Shown here: one piece after another, positions 1 through 11,889 of the stretch
Position numbering within the stretch: the first letter of the stretch is position 1
How the letters are laid out: the number at the start of each line of letters is the position of its first letter
Assembly: GCA_006384855.1 (NCBI GenBank)
Contig: VCJN01001326.1
Coordinates: 78,501-142,500, forward strand
Source of the DNA: Tetraselmis striata
Taxonomy: Eukaryota; Chlorophyta; Chlorodendrophyceae; Chlorodendrales; Chlorodendraceae
Length of the DNA: 64,000 nucleotides
Direction: 5' to 3'
Position numbers and translations under genes: made by a program
Notes under the pieces: model-generated
The model's database searches: none
What the model saw: only the letters and a program-made list of their open reading frames with translations
Told to the model about the DNA's origin: nothing

Positions 1-1792
1 TATGGGTATATGTACTGTATGATGCTGCCATGTGGTAAGCATTGTGTTAAAACCAATTATTGTTGTATTCTCAAAACACTGTAGCCTCTCGCCTTTGCAC
101 CACCACTGCACACCACCTTTGTTTGTCTTTGAGTCTCTATCCGGCTGAGACTGTCGCACGATCTTGCGGTACACCATATATCGTTTTTCGTTTGGTTGCT
201 TCCTACCCCCGACAACAAGTAGCTTCGCCATGTCCTCGTCGCTGACAGCGTGGTATTTAAGGAAGTCGCGCATTAGGTCGAACTCAGCAGGGACCAACCG
301 CCGGGCCTTATCCGTCACTGTCTCTGCGGGCGCGGGCTCGTCCGGATCGCCACGCCCAAGGCCATCACGACCACGACCGCGCCCATGACCGCGCCCCCGC
401 CCGCGCCCGCGCCCTGCTCTACCGCCCGCAACAGTCGCAATCGTCTCCGCCATGTTGGCGGAACTAGGCGGGCCACCCAGAACCGGGTAAGGGCGGGCAG
501 GTCGGTGGCTCAGGCGGAGCGCCGACACGAGTGTTATTATAGAAACAGCCGCCAGAACGCGACTACTCGCTGACCGCCGTACGTTACGCAGTATCGATGT
601 TCTGCGCCATGTACTAAAAGTCGCCGGCTGACAAGTGCGAAATGAGCCAGACGGCGTGCAATTTTGGGTAGTCTTTCCCCGACAAGGGGTTTAATACGAC
701 TGCCGGGTCGGTTTTTTTTCCGCCCCCGGGTCGGTTATCCGCGGACAACGCTCTTAATCGACTCGGTATCGAGGTATCTCAATGGGTGTACATATTACGA
801 TCTAGCCGCGAATCCATGTCATGCGCGGCTATCATGACAACTATTATCATAAAATTTACGGATAACACGGATGGCCGCGTCATGATAGCCGCGGCTATGA
901 TGACGCGGCTGTGATGACGCGGCTATGCACCAGCCAATAACAAGAGCAGACACACATCCATTACCGTCCTCGTACACCTCACCCTGCATCCGCCACGCTG
1001 TGATACTTGATGTCATGAACATTTCGCGCGGCGCAGCAACGAGTATACCTTTTCAGATATGATATGTACGCTTTTTATTACGTAGATACGTAAATTTCAT
1101 GTTATTTACCTTTTTCCTTCCTTTTGGTTTACGAGGGCACGCGATACAAAACACTTTTGGGAAAAGCGCTCCACTCTGGCAAACTTCGTATCACCGCATC
1201 GACATTCGTACACACGAAGCTTTTTCGTGTACTTCAATAGGGCTATTCACGTGCTCCGGCAGCCTGGATATCAGCGTTCTAACGAGATATCTATCGTTGC
1301 ACCGCGATATCGTTGCACCGCGCGGCTGGCGGGCGTGCAAGCCCTAGGTTTGCGGGTAGGACGCTAGGTTTTAACGATTACGCGCCCCACGAGGGGCGCA
1401 GGGAGAGCGAGGACCGAGGTATATTGGCGCGTACCGCGCGGTTCCGTGTCCGGCTCAATAATAAATGCTTGTGTGGCGGTGAGAAGACACGTTTATTCAC
1501 TTTTCCGTAAATAAGTCCCCCGCTCCCTTCACAGCGCCCAGGATTTTACTGGGAATGGGAAAATTTTCCAGCTATGGCGTCGGGCCCTCCCTCACTATGC
1601 CTTTTTTGTTGCACATGTGTCGCACTCCCGAAATGCTTTGCTCCGTGGGTTGGGGCTTGCCCCAACTCGCATAACTCTATGGGCCGATGCCCAAACGGGT
1701 AGGGCGGACCTTTCGTGGTCAGTGCCGGGTGTTTTGATGGCAGTGTTTTAGACGGTGATCCAACAATGTTGGAAATTCCGTCACCGGCCTCC
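1..1792. other. No gene recognised
   Basis: I see no convincing coding exon here. The open frames are short, lack recognisable motifs and differ strand to strand. The stretch holds only short repeats, including the hairpin at 824-893 and a small direct repeat near 1,291-1,322. It ends where a SINE-like sequence begins. Confidence 0.6.
824..893. repeat. 15-bp inverted repeat with adjoining 14-bp tandem repeats
   Basis: The arm at 824-838 (CGCGGCTATCATGAC) is the exact reverse complement of 879-893, with a 40-bp spacer. From 891 the motif GCGGCTATGATGAC continues as about two and a half tandem copies to about 928. It could form a cruciform, or be the end of a small inverted-repeat element; no flanking duplication was identified. 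Confidence 0.6.
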
Positions 1793-1882
1793 AATTAGTC
1801 TTGCAGAATGCCCCGGCAATTTGCTTGATGACTATAACGGAGCGTCGCCTACCCAGGGCTTTCCGTAACTGGATTGCTGCCT
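1793..1882 (+). mobile_element. SINE-like element, 5' half (split by transposon)
   Basis: This segment matches the 5' part of a short repeat also found at 13,467-13,625 (opposite strand), 17,295-17,413 and 27,953-28,045. The family core includes GGAGCGTCGCCTACCCAGGG. The match stops abruptly at 1,882 and resumes at 7,674, so the two halves are one element interrupted by the transposon between them. No clear Pol III A and B boxes are visible, so 'SINE-like' rests on the A-rich tail and on the target duplication of the 17.3-kb copy. Confidence 0.7.
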
Positions 1883-1913
1883 CACTCGTCGAAACGGGGT
1901 CCGCCTAACCGCG
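1883..1913 (+). repeat. Left terminal inverted repeat of the transposon
   Basis: 31 bp, starting CACTCGTCGAAAC and ending CCTAACCGCG. It is the exact reverse complement of 7,643-7,673. Confidence 0.9.
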
Positions 1914-4465
1914 TTTAACGACTACCACGCGCGATTAGTCGCCTGTATATATCGCGCCTAACGTTAGGCGTCACAGTACTTTAAACTTGGCGGTAAGGAT
2001 GAGTACGGCAGCGGAGCCCTGCATCAAAGTACTATAGCGAGTAGCGGGTACTCGGTAGTCACGAGTGCACAAAGTACGACACGAGTACACGAGTCACTGT
2101 ACTTTACGGGAATTGCCGCCCTTCATATCTGCTATTAGGCGCGCGCCTCCTCACGAGTACGCGCGGAAGATACCCGCGTGATGACGAGTGATGATGACGA
2201 GCAGGCGGGGCAGTAGGGTACTGGTCGATACACAACAAAGGCTGCAAAAATGCATTACACGGTAGTCACGGTTGGTTTTGTGATTTAATAAAGGTGAGGT
2301 GCCAGGCTGGATCAGCGGCCAATGAGCGTCGAGCTTCGGGGTGTGGTTAAGCGGACATGGGCGCGCCTACTCCTAGCTGGCAAATTTAACGTCAAGGCAC
2401 CGGACATTTTCGGATTTATGGCGGAGGGGTCAGAAACTGCATAAAGTATTAGGGAAATACTAGAAATTTAATTACAATGGGTCTACCACCGCTCCCGGCC
2501 CGTGCCCGCCCCCCCTGGCCTGCGGCCGGCTGGCTCCGCTCCCGCCGGCCTCTTCCTGGCGCCGGCTTGTGGTGTTATGCCCGCTGTCGGCTCGGGTGCT
2601 GACTGCCCCTTGTTGCCCACAGATACTTCTGCGGGCATGCTATTCATGGCAGCTGCTGCCATCTGCTGCGCCCCGCGGCTAAGGAGCTTGTTTGACGGGG
2701 CTGGCATGATGCCGCCGCGCGCTCCCGTTGCGCTTGCTTCCCCTGGCGTCCAGCCTGCATCCTCGCAGTAGCGTCCTGAAGCGCCGGGGATCTAGCCGCA
2801 CGGGGAACATGAGCTCGTCGAGCGAGCGGGGGAGGGGGGCTGTAGCCGGTAGACAGGTCTTGCACCGGAGCGCCGTTCTGGTCGATTCCGGACTGCGGTA
2901 GTGATGAAAGAAAAAACACTAAGTCGCCGACACTCGGGCAGCGACAACATCGGCAGCTACACGATGAGCAGGCAAACCGGCCGGCAAGCGCACCTTTGCA
3001 CTGGGGATGCAAAGAACCCTTGCTGCGTGCGTCGGCTTCATCGATTTAAGCAAGGCAGCTTGCTCCTCCTCCACGGTCAATTAGGGTGGGCAGACGGGCC
3101 GTTCAGCTTGACCAGTCAAAAACGCTCGACGTGTCATCGGCGCTGACTGTCGTGAGGTAGTAGCGCAGGGGCGGGCCGCGCGGGACAGGCGGGGGCTCGC
3201 GTGCTCCTCTCGGCAGCATGATATCTTCCCACGACGCGTCATCCGTCCCGGCAGCGTCATGGAAGGTGCTGACGGAGGCCATGGTGGCACGGGGGCGAGC
3301 AGGGCGATATACTCTTCATGCGAAGCGGTCAGCATAAATAGGCGAAGCAGCGAGCGAGGAAGTGCCGAAGAGTGAAAGTGCGCGCGCGGCTGGTGGCTAA
3401 TCACGTACTTTATATCATTGCATCAGTCTCGAGTGGTAATGGTACCTCGGTACCCGGGGCGTCACAATAACATTATCAATGACACTACGATGCATCTGCT
3501 GTTGTATGTAATGCACAACGCGTTTCACATTAATCTTATTGCTGAACAGATTACATGCATATCAACATACATACCACAAATGACATGAAATTCACAAAAG
3601 TACAGATGTGTATAACGGCAAAGATAAATGCAAACTTTTGTGTCAACATCGGTTGACAATACCTGCTCGCGGCGATACCGCAGTACACCGCGGCATCCAT
3701 ACGTAACATTGACCCATGTTGTCAGTATCAGAAAAAATATGTTGTGAGTGTGTAAGGAAAATTAGTGAAGCAGGCATGTGCAAGCATAATGCAGATTGGC
3801 CATGTTTCGTAAGAGAGTATTGCTTAACATTACATTTGGAAACCCCAGACCCAACCGACGCCTATATGTATCATGCGCCTGCCATACTACGCAACTGCTC
3901 CCGCAACATATGGATATGCTCAATTCACACACGCCACGGTTGCTGCGTATATGCTACTACTGCATGGCATCAACACCGCCATCATCCTTATCGAGGGCGG
4001 CGATGTCGTAGGCATGGGAGTGCTTGAAGTAGGAGCACCACCCGTGCCGGGCTGTACTATCAGCATCAGCGCAAAGTGCAGGAAAGCAACAACATGTAAG
4101 ACGCTTCAGCAATAATACATAACACAGGTGGCCCATCACCTGATCATCTGCCTCGGCACAGCGTCACCAGCGGCCCTTTGCCGCCGCCCCCTGCCGGCAA
4201 TGATGATGGCCTCTGTCCATGTATATGTGACAAGTCTGCCATGCACAATCCTGGGCGGGAAGACAAGGTCCTGCTATAAGACAGTGTTGATCGGGCCCTC
4301 CCACACTCCCGTGCTCATAGGCGTTGATAGCACGCATCTCCAACTGCAAACACAATGGGAGGTGAGGTCATCGCGCTGTTTGTGAGGTCGCGCTCAGCGA
4401 CAACCAAATAAGTTACCTTGACCTACAAGCTACGGGCAGCTACGGAGGTATTCTTCGCAGCCTTC
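1914..4465. other. Transposon interior without recognisable gene
   Basis: This 2.5-kb part holds no coding exon I can assign. Near 2,030-2,100 there are dense GTAC-containing and ACGAGT repeats that may act as subterminal transposase sites. Open frames at 2,480-3,400 on either strand show low-complexity composition and no motif. A second accessory ORF of the element cannot be excluded. Confidence 0.5.
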
Positions 4466-7183
4466 ATGGACATTGCGGCAGCAAAGGACATCACTCCGTG
4501 CATGAAGTTGCATGACGGCAATTTCCCGATGGATAAAGTGCATGGCAACCTTGACACACTGAGTGCTCAGTGCATGGAGCACTGCAAACATGGAGATCAA
4601 GGAGGGCTCCGCAACGGCAGCAACCAACAGCCCCAGCACCTGCTCAAGTCCGGCAAGGTGATGCTCTCCAGGACTGGCCAAGTCACGCTCATAAATAAAT
4701 TAAAAAACTCGCTCACCCACCTGTTCAGCCACCCACCCGCCGCTATGAGGACCTCCGTCACCGAAGGCGCTCGTGTATCAGCCCGCCGAGGGCCCATGCT
4801 ACCCCTGAGTGGCGACCAGCGTCGGTGCCAGCGTGCTCGGCTGTTCGGCAACGTTACTGAGTCCGTCGGCGAGGGCAAATGGATGGTCCGCTGGGACGAC
4901 GCCCCGGCCGACGTCCAAGAGTCCGGCCAGGCACTCCGCTGCGAGCAAGCTACTGCTGGTCGCACCCCTCCCTCGGCTGCCTCTACGCCACGAGGTCAAG
5001 GGTCTGCCGTCGGCCCTTTCGTGCCGCCCCGCCCTGCCGCTGCTGCTGATGCGAGTGCGAAGGCGCTGGGTGGCAGTCGTGGAACGATCGTTACAGGCAG
5101 TGTCGTTTCCGACACCGGCACCCCCACCGAGATCCCATCCATCCCTGCGACCTCTTCCCCAGCCTCTATCCTAGCGACCCAGCCCCTGCCTGCCGACAAC
5201 CTTGACATGCCTGCCGAGTCACAAGACAGCCAGCCAGGCGTCGAACTCGCCAAGGAGCTGGGCGATAGCTCCGGGGACGAGGAGGCGCCAGAGCAATATG
5301 TCGGCGGCGCCTCACCCGACGACGGCCACGAGGATGCCGCCTGGATCTCCCCCGCTCCTGGCACCACCGTCGTCCTGAAGCAAGGCAGCAAGATTGCAAC
5401 TTGGTCAGTGTTTAACTTAGACAGCGCTGAGGAGATGGCCAAGATGCGAGACACTACTGCCCAGCGAGAGGCGGCTCGTACCTTGCCAGTTGGGTTGCGA
5501 GATGGGCTGCCCATTGGCGTTGGCAGCGTCGACTTGGTTCAGCTCTGGGTTATGATGTACCCATGCGACCTGTCTGCCGACCTGGAGAAGGTCAATGCTG
5601 CTGGCCTGCGCCGTTCATCAACACAAAAGCTGATCAGCATGCATGAGTATGTGAGGTTCTGGGAGCTGGTCATCGCCGGCGCGCTGTACTCTCAGCAAGG
5701 CAGAAATCTGTGGGCTACCAACATCACGTTTGATGGCCTTCGTGACCAGCCTAACTTCCAGCGCTACATGCCCCTTCACCGTTTCAAGTATATCCGGTCG
5801 CTAATCAAGTATGCTAAGGCTGACCTCGACTCTACTGTGAGGGATCCTTGGGCGTGGTTCGCCGTGCTGCAACCGAGTTCAACGCCAACAGCGCGACTAT
5901 CCTGAACGCCGGGATCTTTGCTACTATGGATGAGAGCATGTCCGCCTACCAGCCCAGGGCAACCAAGCTGGGCGGCCTCCCCAACCTGAGCTTCATCTAC
6001 CGGAAGCCCAAGCCGCTGGGCACTGAGATGAAGACAGTATGTGACTGCGACACCGGTGTGATGACCTACATCGAGATCCAGGAGGGGAGGGACCCTATGC
6101 GTGTGAAGCCGCATGCTGCTGAGCACGGTGTGACTACCGCTTGTGTGATGCGCATGGCTGAGACCTGCACCAGCACCGACTCTACCCTGCTGGGCGATGC
6201 GTGGTTCGGGTCTGTGAAGGTATGAACTTCGTCCTTTTACCTCGTGCGTTTATCATGCTGTGATGGGCAAATGCAATTACTAATGTTTCTTACCTGCTAT
6301 GCCGTCCCCCAGGCCGCTGTCCAGGTGGGCAAGATGGGCCGCCACTTCATCGGCGTCGTCAAGACTGGCCATGGTCTGTTCCCAAAGGCCTTCCTGAAGA
6401 GCCACCTGACATCAGCACCGGCAGGCAGCAGGGTTGCTCTCTCAGCGATAGTGGATGGTGTGGATCTCATGGCAGTGGGCTACAAGTACAACATGAGGAA
6501 GGTGTTGTTCTTAGTGGCCACAGCTGGTGCCAGCCCCCTGGAGGATGGCAACCCCTACATACAGCGCTGGGCGGACGACTTCGGCAACACCGTCACTCGG
6601 AGCATCCCCCGCCCGTATGTGCTGTCCAACTACTTTGAGCGCAGCCCCCGCGTCGACAACCACAACCAGTCGCGCCAGCATGATCTCGCGCTGGAGGAGG
6701 CCTGGAATACCCAGGACTGCTGGTTCCGACTCGCGACTACCCTCTGTGGCATCGTCACCACCGACTGCTGGAAGATCACCAAGTTCCACGTCCCGTATGC
6801 CCACCCCTACGCCAGCATGACTATCAAGGACTTCTCGGAGCTGATGGCGAAGGCCCTCATTTACAACGGGCTGGATGGCGACCTGGCGCCATCCCGTCCC
6901 CCCGGCCACCGCCTCGCCATCGCGCCCAAGCGCTACCTGGACACCACCGACCAGCACACCCCTGGCAACCACGGGCGATACGCGAACGGCCGCAGCAAGC
7001 AGTCGAGGGTGCTGCCGTTGCTACCGTGACGAGGGCGAGGAGCACTGGAGCTCGTTCTACTGCGTGCATTGCGGCATCACCTTGTGCATGCCCAGCTCGG
7101 TGCACAGCCGGGACTGCTGGGAGCACCACCTCCACTGCGACGAGACCGCCATCCGCCGCATGAAGCACGCCCGCGCCGGCTAG
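4466..7183 (+). CDS. piggyBac-type transposase (DDE_Tnp_1_7), two frame breaks
   Basis: A cut-and-paste DNA transposase acting in the nucleus. The first ATG of the frame is at 4,466. An N-terminal low-complexity region contains a small Tudor/chromo-like stretch (LFGNVTESVGEGKWMVRWDD, about 4,840-4,900). The catalytic core follows, with the three expected aspartates: MDE at 5,929-5,931, GDAWF at 6,196-6,198 and RVDNHNQ at 6,655-6,657. A phase-0 intron (GTATGA...CCCCCAG) lies at 6,220-6,312. The C-terminus is a Cys-rich domain (CCRCY, YCVHC, then C and H residues, about 7,010-7,130), as in piggyBac. The frame changes twice: near 5,860 (looks like one lost base, although a 41-nt GTGAGG...GAG intron would also restore the frame) and near 7,000 (one gained base). 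It is either a recently broken copy or affected by sequencing error. Family confidence is high; functionality is doubtful. Confidence 0.85.
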
Positions 7184-7642
7184 GGCGGCACACCCCAAGT
7201 CCGCCGCCCCGGCTACCGCCTGTAGACTCCCATCCCCGTAGTTGACCCGGGCCACTGGCCGCGGGATGGTGTATGAGCTTATATCCTGCCAGTTGAGCTG
7301 GCTGATGTGGTGGGTGGGTATGCTCTGTAGGTCCCGCCCGCAGCGCCCTCTTAGCGGGTACCGAGCGCCCTCGCGCGCCCGCCGAGCGCCCTCGCGCGCC
7401 CGTGTAGCGGGTACCGCCCAGGTACTCGAGGCGGCGGGGCGAAAAGTGCGCAAGGGACTCATATCACGTACCGTTAGCGTACGGGTACTGCCATGGCAGT
7501 CATGGCTCGGCGCGGGTACTCGCGACCACCGCCGGATAGGCGGAGATAAGAGGATATAGGCGCGGTAAGGCGCGGGGTGATACAGAATACAGTAATCGTA
7601 CAGTAAAATTGAGTACGGATACAGTACAAGTACCGTGTTAGT
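7184..7642. repeat. Transposon right subterminal region with short direct repeats
   Basis: Non-coding. A direct repeat GAGCGCCCTCGCGCGCCCG occurs twice in tandem near 7,365-7,400, bracketed by two TAGCGGGTACCG motifs. Similar motifs near the left end suggest subterminal transposase-binding repeats (inference). Confidence 0.5.
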
Positions 7643-7673
7643 CGCGGTTAGGCGGACCCCGTTTCGACGAGTG
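7643..7673 (-). repeat. Right terminal inverted repeat of the transposon
   Basis: 31 bp, the exact reverse complement of 1,883-1,913. The interrupted SINE-like sequence resumes directly after it. Confidence 0.9.
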
Positions 7674-7743
7674 CTAAACGGCCGTCGTAGAGACGCTGCA
7701 AGGGTTTCACTGGTGCCAGTCCTGTCCCGGGGGCGAAAAAAAA
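7674..7743 (+). mobile_element. SINE-like element, 3' half with A-tail
   Basis: This continues the element at 1,793-1,882 and ends in CCCGGGGGCG followed by a run of A. It aligns base for base with the 3' half of the intact 17.3-kb copy, which shows that the intervening 5.8 kb is an insertion. Confidence 0.75.
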
Positions 7744-10060
7744 GCGCGCAGTCAGCGCTGCCGGCAGCATACTTCATCAGCCCACGGCAGCACCCCTGTG
7801 CGACGCAACCGGCCGCCACGCGTTGCTAGCCCCGTCATCCTCGGACCCTACACAGAGTCCCGGCGAGCTGCCCATTCTGTAGCTTGGACACCGGCGAGCC
7901 CAAAACCCCCGCGCGACGAGGCCGATCGGCACGGTTCGACCCGCGGCGCGTCCTCCGCGCCCGGTATGCCGCCGCCGCTGCCGACGAGCATCTGCGACGC
8001 CGCGCGTTGTGACCCCCCCCCCCCCCCCCCCCCCACCCCGTTCCCCGCCTCTCCCAACCCGAATCATCAAATGTCGGCGAGCTACGAAGGAATTTCTGTG
8101 CTGCAACCCTACAGCGCATGGTTCAAGAACAGTGGGTGGAGGTATGGAATCAGCGTCATAGCGTCGTCGTACCCGTAGGGTATGCAGGGTTTTGCCACAA
8201 TGCCCTTATACCCACCACGGCGATACAGCAGGAGAGAGCGAGAGGTGTCGGAGTAAAAACATATATTTGTGACATGGTACTAGGCTACATAAATAGCGCA
8301 GTTCAGAGGGGAGGCGCATTACTGAGCCATATATGTGACAGGGCATGCCCCGCGCGCCAAAACATATCAGACGGTCCTGGGAACTGCTCACTTGCATTAG
8401 TCGTTATTAGCAAGGCGGCCGCAACCAGCAGGTAAAAACACGTCAACGAATAATAGGGAATATCAATACTTCATCAGTGCAGTCGTACAGTAGTCCCGGT
8501 CCAGAATGGAAACCTATTTTGCCCAATCAGCTCGCGGGAGGGGGGGGGGGTCCAAATCCTGCATGCGGTCTTCCACGGTTCCACCGTTCAATGTAGGCTA
8601 CACAATTCGTTCTCATCTCGTTAGTCATCGCAAATCGTTCGGTATTACGATGATCATTTTGTATCTCGAGGTGCATCTTTACAATTTTACGAGTACACTG
8701 TTACAATGTACCTGGTACCAAAGCTGGCAACATGCACAAAGTATGGCTGCACCCTGCCCGCAGCGCAGAATCGCAGATACCCGTGACATGACAAATCCCC
8801 GGCCTGCCAAGTGGCCGCTGGCGGCCGCTACTCCCGCCCGAAGCATGAGCACCTCGGAGGCGCTTCAGCAGCTTGGCCGGCTCATCCAAGAGAAGGCCAC
8901 AGTGGAGAGGCTCGCCAGAGCGCTGCACGACCCAGCCGTCGACCTGCGTCTGATTCCGGTGCGACCGCACGCGATCGCAGCACTCACCCCATGGCGCTAT
9001 TAGCCCGCGATCCGCTCTTATCCGTGCACCCATCTTCACACAGATACCGCGCCGTGTTGTGACGTGCACATCATCCATGACACCCTCTCCACAGGCCGAA
9101 GACACGGCCTCAATAATACGCGATCATCCTTATTACTAGCGCGCATGTGGGAGTCAATTTGAGACGACGGCGGTGCCTGGCCGTGTTTAAATTTGCCACC
9201 CTTCTAGCGTTGCTGGAAGAAACTGCTTGCCATAAACCCGATTGCTCGAGTACTCGTACTACCATGACGACATATTACACGTGCGCGGTACTCATCGCAC
9301 TTATAACGCGTATGTTTGTATGATATATTTACATGTTTGCATCAATCCTTGATGTAACCTTATCGTAGTGCTTTGGTCCGCATGATTCATGTATTGCTGT
9401 ATACTTACAAACAATGTGCGCAAATGGGCAACACAAGAAAAAATCTCCGTAGTGCTTACCAAAATCTATTCGTAATTCACATTGAGATGTATCGGTCAGC
9501 AGTTCTCTTAAGAAGTCCAAATCATGGAGACAGCTTTAATTTATATTATATTTCTAACTGCCGCGCTGGCATCCTGATACATTAACAAAATCATCAAGAC
9601 ATTTTCTAGTTATATTATATTTCAAATTCCGGCACTTGCATCTAAATAGATCGGCGAGTTCGAAGTTCGGCAACATGGCATTGGCAGGGGCGCGCGCGCG
9701 CAGAGTGGGGAGGTCGACAGCAGCGTGTGGTGGAGCACAAGGCAAATCCTACGGCAACGCTGGCTTATCATTGGATGGGTGGTTGCGGAGCCGGTGCCTG
9801 CCGACGTGGTGTTTGGGGGGCTGTGCGTATGAGTGGCCCAAGGAGGGTCCGGCGAGACGTTTGGCACGCTCTCAGCTCCCACCCAGCTGTGCCCCGGTGT
9901 CACTGCGCACCTTAATTTTAGGGCTTGTATTCTAGGGTTCAAGATAATAACAGGGTTTTAAACCCTAAATCCCAAACCCTAGACCCTGAGGCGCTGATCT
10001 GTCGCTCTGACAGCCCGGCAGCGTGTCATCACGCTTTTCACCGGCCTCTGACCGCCGGCT
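7744..10060. other. No gene recognised; poly-C tract near 8,011
   Basis: No exon could be assigned in these 2.3 kb. A long C tract starts near 8,011 just after CGTTGTGA. By analogy with the introns elsewhere in this window it might mark the 5' end of an intron, but the upstream frame (about 7,798-8,010) has no recognisable domain. A shorter G run is at about 8,540. Telomere-like motifs appear at the right end. Confidence 0.5.
9911..9986. repeat. Degenerate telomere-like motifs
   Basis: Several CCCTAAA/TTTAGGG-like motifs in both orientations (TTTTAGGG, TCTAGGGTT, AACCCTAAA, AACCCTAGACCCT). They resemble the plant/green-algal telomere repeat but are not a perfect array. Confidence 0.6.
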
Positions 10061-10066
10061 CTGCTA

Positions 10067-10848
10067 ATGCGCACCCAGGGTGAGCTGGCGTTCATCGCCA
10101 TCTGCAGCGACAACGCCAACGCGCTCGCTCTGCTCGTCGAGAAGCTGCATATCTCCGGCGTTGAGGTGTACCTGGAAGGAGGACCGCCCTGCACGAGGCG
10201 GTGCTCCACCGCTGCCCGGGCGTCATCGACTGGCTGCTCTTGCATGGTTTCAAGCACGGCAGCGATCTCTGGTTGAGGGAGGAGGCGGGTGGCGCGACGC
10301 CGCCGCTCCAGTCGGTGCGCGAGCGTTATGTGGAGGGGGTGGAGGCCATGTGCGACAGCGACGTAGCGGATGATCTCTCCAGATTCGGAACGGATGCGGC
10401 TCAAGGCGGAGCGGTCTGCCGGGCCTACCGGGAGGCGACGCAGGGGCTGTCGGACGCCTCTGCCGGGAGGAAGGTCCACAGGCGGCTGAAGCGCATGCTG
10501 CGCGCCATGGAGAGGCTGCTCCGGGTCATGGGCCTCTACGATGTCGACACGGCTGTCCGGGACCCGCGGAGCCTTAGCAGTTGCCGGACCCAAACGTGGG
10601 AGTGCAAGCTGGGCGAAGTCTGGCGCAGGGCGGAGGCTCAGCCGTGGTGGGAGAGGTTCCAGGTGCAGCGCCAGGCCGGGTCCGCAGGAGGAGTGGGCCG
10701 AGTTTGTGGCCATCAAGAGCGCCGTCAACGCGGCGCAACCCGGGGTGGTGGAGTGGCTGCTGGACGTCTGGGGCGTCGATTTCGAGGCCGCCCAGCTGCG
10801 GGACCCGGTGTACTCCCTCTCGGACTATGCGTGCGGCGGGGGGGGAGG
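10067..10848 (+). pseudogene. Ankyrin-repeat-like gene fragment
   Basis: Three successive frames join into one plausible protein. Around 10,067-10,180 the frame reads LALLVEKLHISGVEVYLEGG. From about 10,185, after a one-base shift, it reads TALHEAVLHRCPGVIDWLLLHG, a good ankyrin-like repeat. From about 10,690, after a second shift, it reads EFVAIKSAVNAAQPGVVEWLL, another ankyrin-like helix pair. The second change would also be explained by excision of a 25-nt GTGCAG...CGCAG segment, which is very short for an intron. The fragment ends in a G-run followed by a GTAAAC donor at about 10,849. The start and any downstream exons were not found. The ankyrin call is by pattern only, and the gene may be degenerate. 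Confidence 0.45.
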
Positions 10849-11132
10849 TAAACGATGTGTACCCACAACAACCCAACACATGGAATACCATGCTGGCGCC
10901 CGGCAAGCGGACCCGCGCATGCACGAGGGACCATGCAGTATTGCATGGTGGGACATCCTGGCCAACACGCTAGATGAGCGGGAACAGACACATGTTAACA
11001 GTAGAGCGTCGCCGCATAACGAAACGCCCAATCATCAGCTCGCCCAATGATGCCAGCCGGCAAAAGGCATGGCCATTAGTGGTATACATATATTATATAG
11101 ACATACATATATATATATATAGACATACATAC

Positions 11133-11183
<51 letters not shown>

Positions 11184-11889
11184 CAATCCCGGCAATAGTC
11201 GTGCAATTTGCGAATATTACATGCCACGCTGGAAAGAGTAGCTCTCGTGGCACAACATGAGGGGCCCACTTGGAGGCATTTTGGGGCATGTCGGATTGCA
11301 CGGGTGTGGTATTCGGCACAGTGGGTTAAGTGCGCAAGGGCGTGCACTGCACGGTGCGCGTTACCGCATGCTTGGCAGCGGATCGGGACGCCCTCTCATT
11401 GCGGGGCACTCGGAGCACAACTCGGGCTCACCAGGAGGCCTTACTCGCAAGAGATTTCCTCGGGGTGCTGAGCTTGGTGGCGGCTCGAGAGCGCGTTCGC
11501 TGCCCCACCAGACGCCGCAGATTCGTCTGTCATGTCCCGTTGTTAGTGCGGTCATCATGGACCACCCTCGCACACACGTGCACGGGTGGCCTCGGACTCT
11601 CAGCCGGGCGTGCATCATCCATCCGTCGTGCCTCGTGCTGGCTGCGGGCCGCTTGTGGATCTCCTAGTCATGTTGCTTTTAGCGATGGATTTGATAATGA
11701 CATCTTGTAAATCACTCGGGTAGTTTGCTGGAAGACATCGTATACATGCAACTATGACGAGGGTGTATGCCCGGATAGGTATACGATGTCTATGTGTATA
11801 TACTATTCACTGCGGGCGTCTCCCGGCAGATCATCATCCCACAGGTAGCTCGTGGGCGAGCCCCATCCATCCTCGCTGGGTGTCGCAGC
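10849..11889. other. No gene recognised; AT and GT microsatellites
   Basis: Between the ankyrin-like fragment and the 3' end of the helicase gene there is an (AT)n/(GT)n microsatellite at about 11,100-11,180. The other reading frames show no motif. The region should hold the 3' UTR of the minus-strand gene; no poly(A) signal was singled out. Confidence 0.5.

Larger units (their letters stand above)
1883..7673 (+). mobile_element. 5.8-kb inverted-repeat DNA transposon with piggyBac-type transposase
   Basis: The ends are 31-bp perfect inverted repeats (1,883-1,913 and 7,643-7,673; terminus CACTCGTCGAAACGGGG). The element is flanked by CT at 1,881-1,882 and 7,674-7,675. The uninterrupted SINE copy at 17,295-17,413 has a single CT at the matching place, so it serves as an empty-site reference and indicates a 2-bp target duplication. 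A piggyBac-type transposase lies in the right half. Classical piggyBac elements duplicate TTAA, so either this is an unusual piggyBac-related lineage or the transposase is nested in a different element. Motifs resembling TAGCGGGTAC recur near both ends (about 2,040; 7,350; 7,406) and could be subterminal binding sites. Confidence 0.75.

Noticed and set aside
5850..5905. Programmed ribosomal frameshift in the transposase
   Set aside because: No slippery heptamer at the frame change; indel or small intron is simpler.
7798..8178. 126-codon plus-strand ORF ending near a poly-C tract
   Set aside because: Spans the C tract as poly-Pro and has no conserved motif; at most a hypothetical exon.
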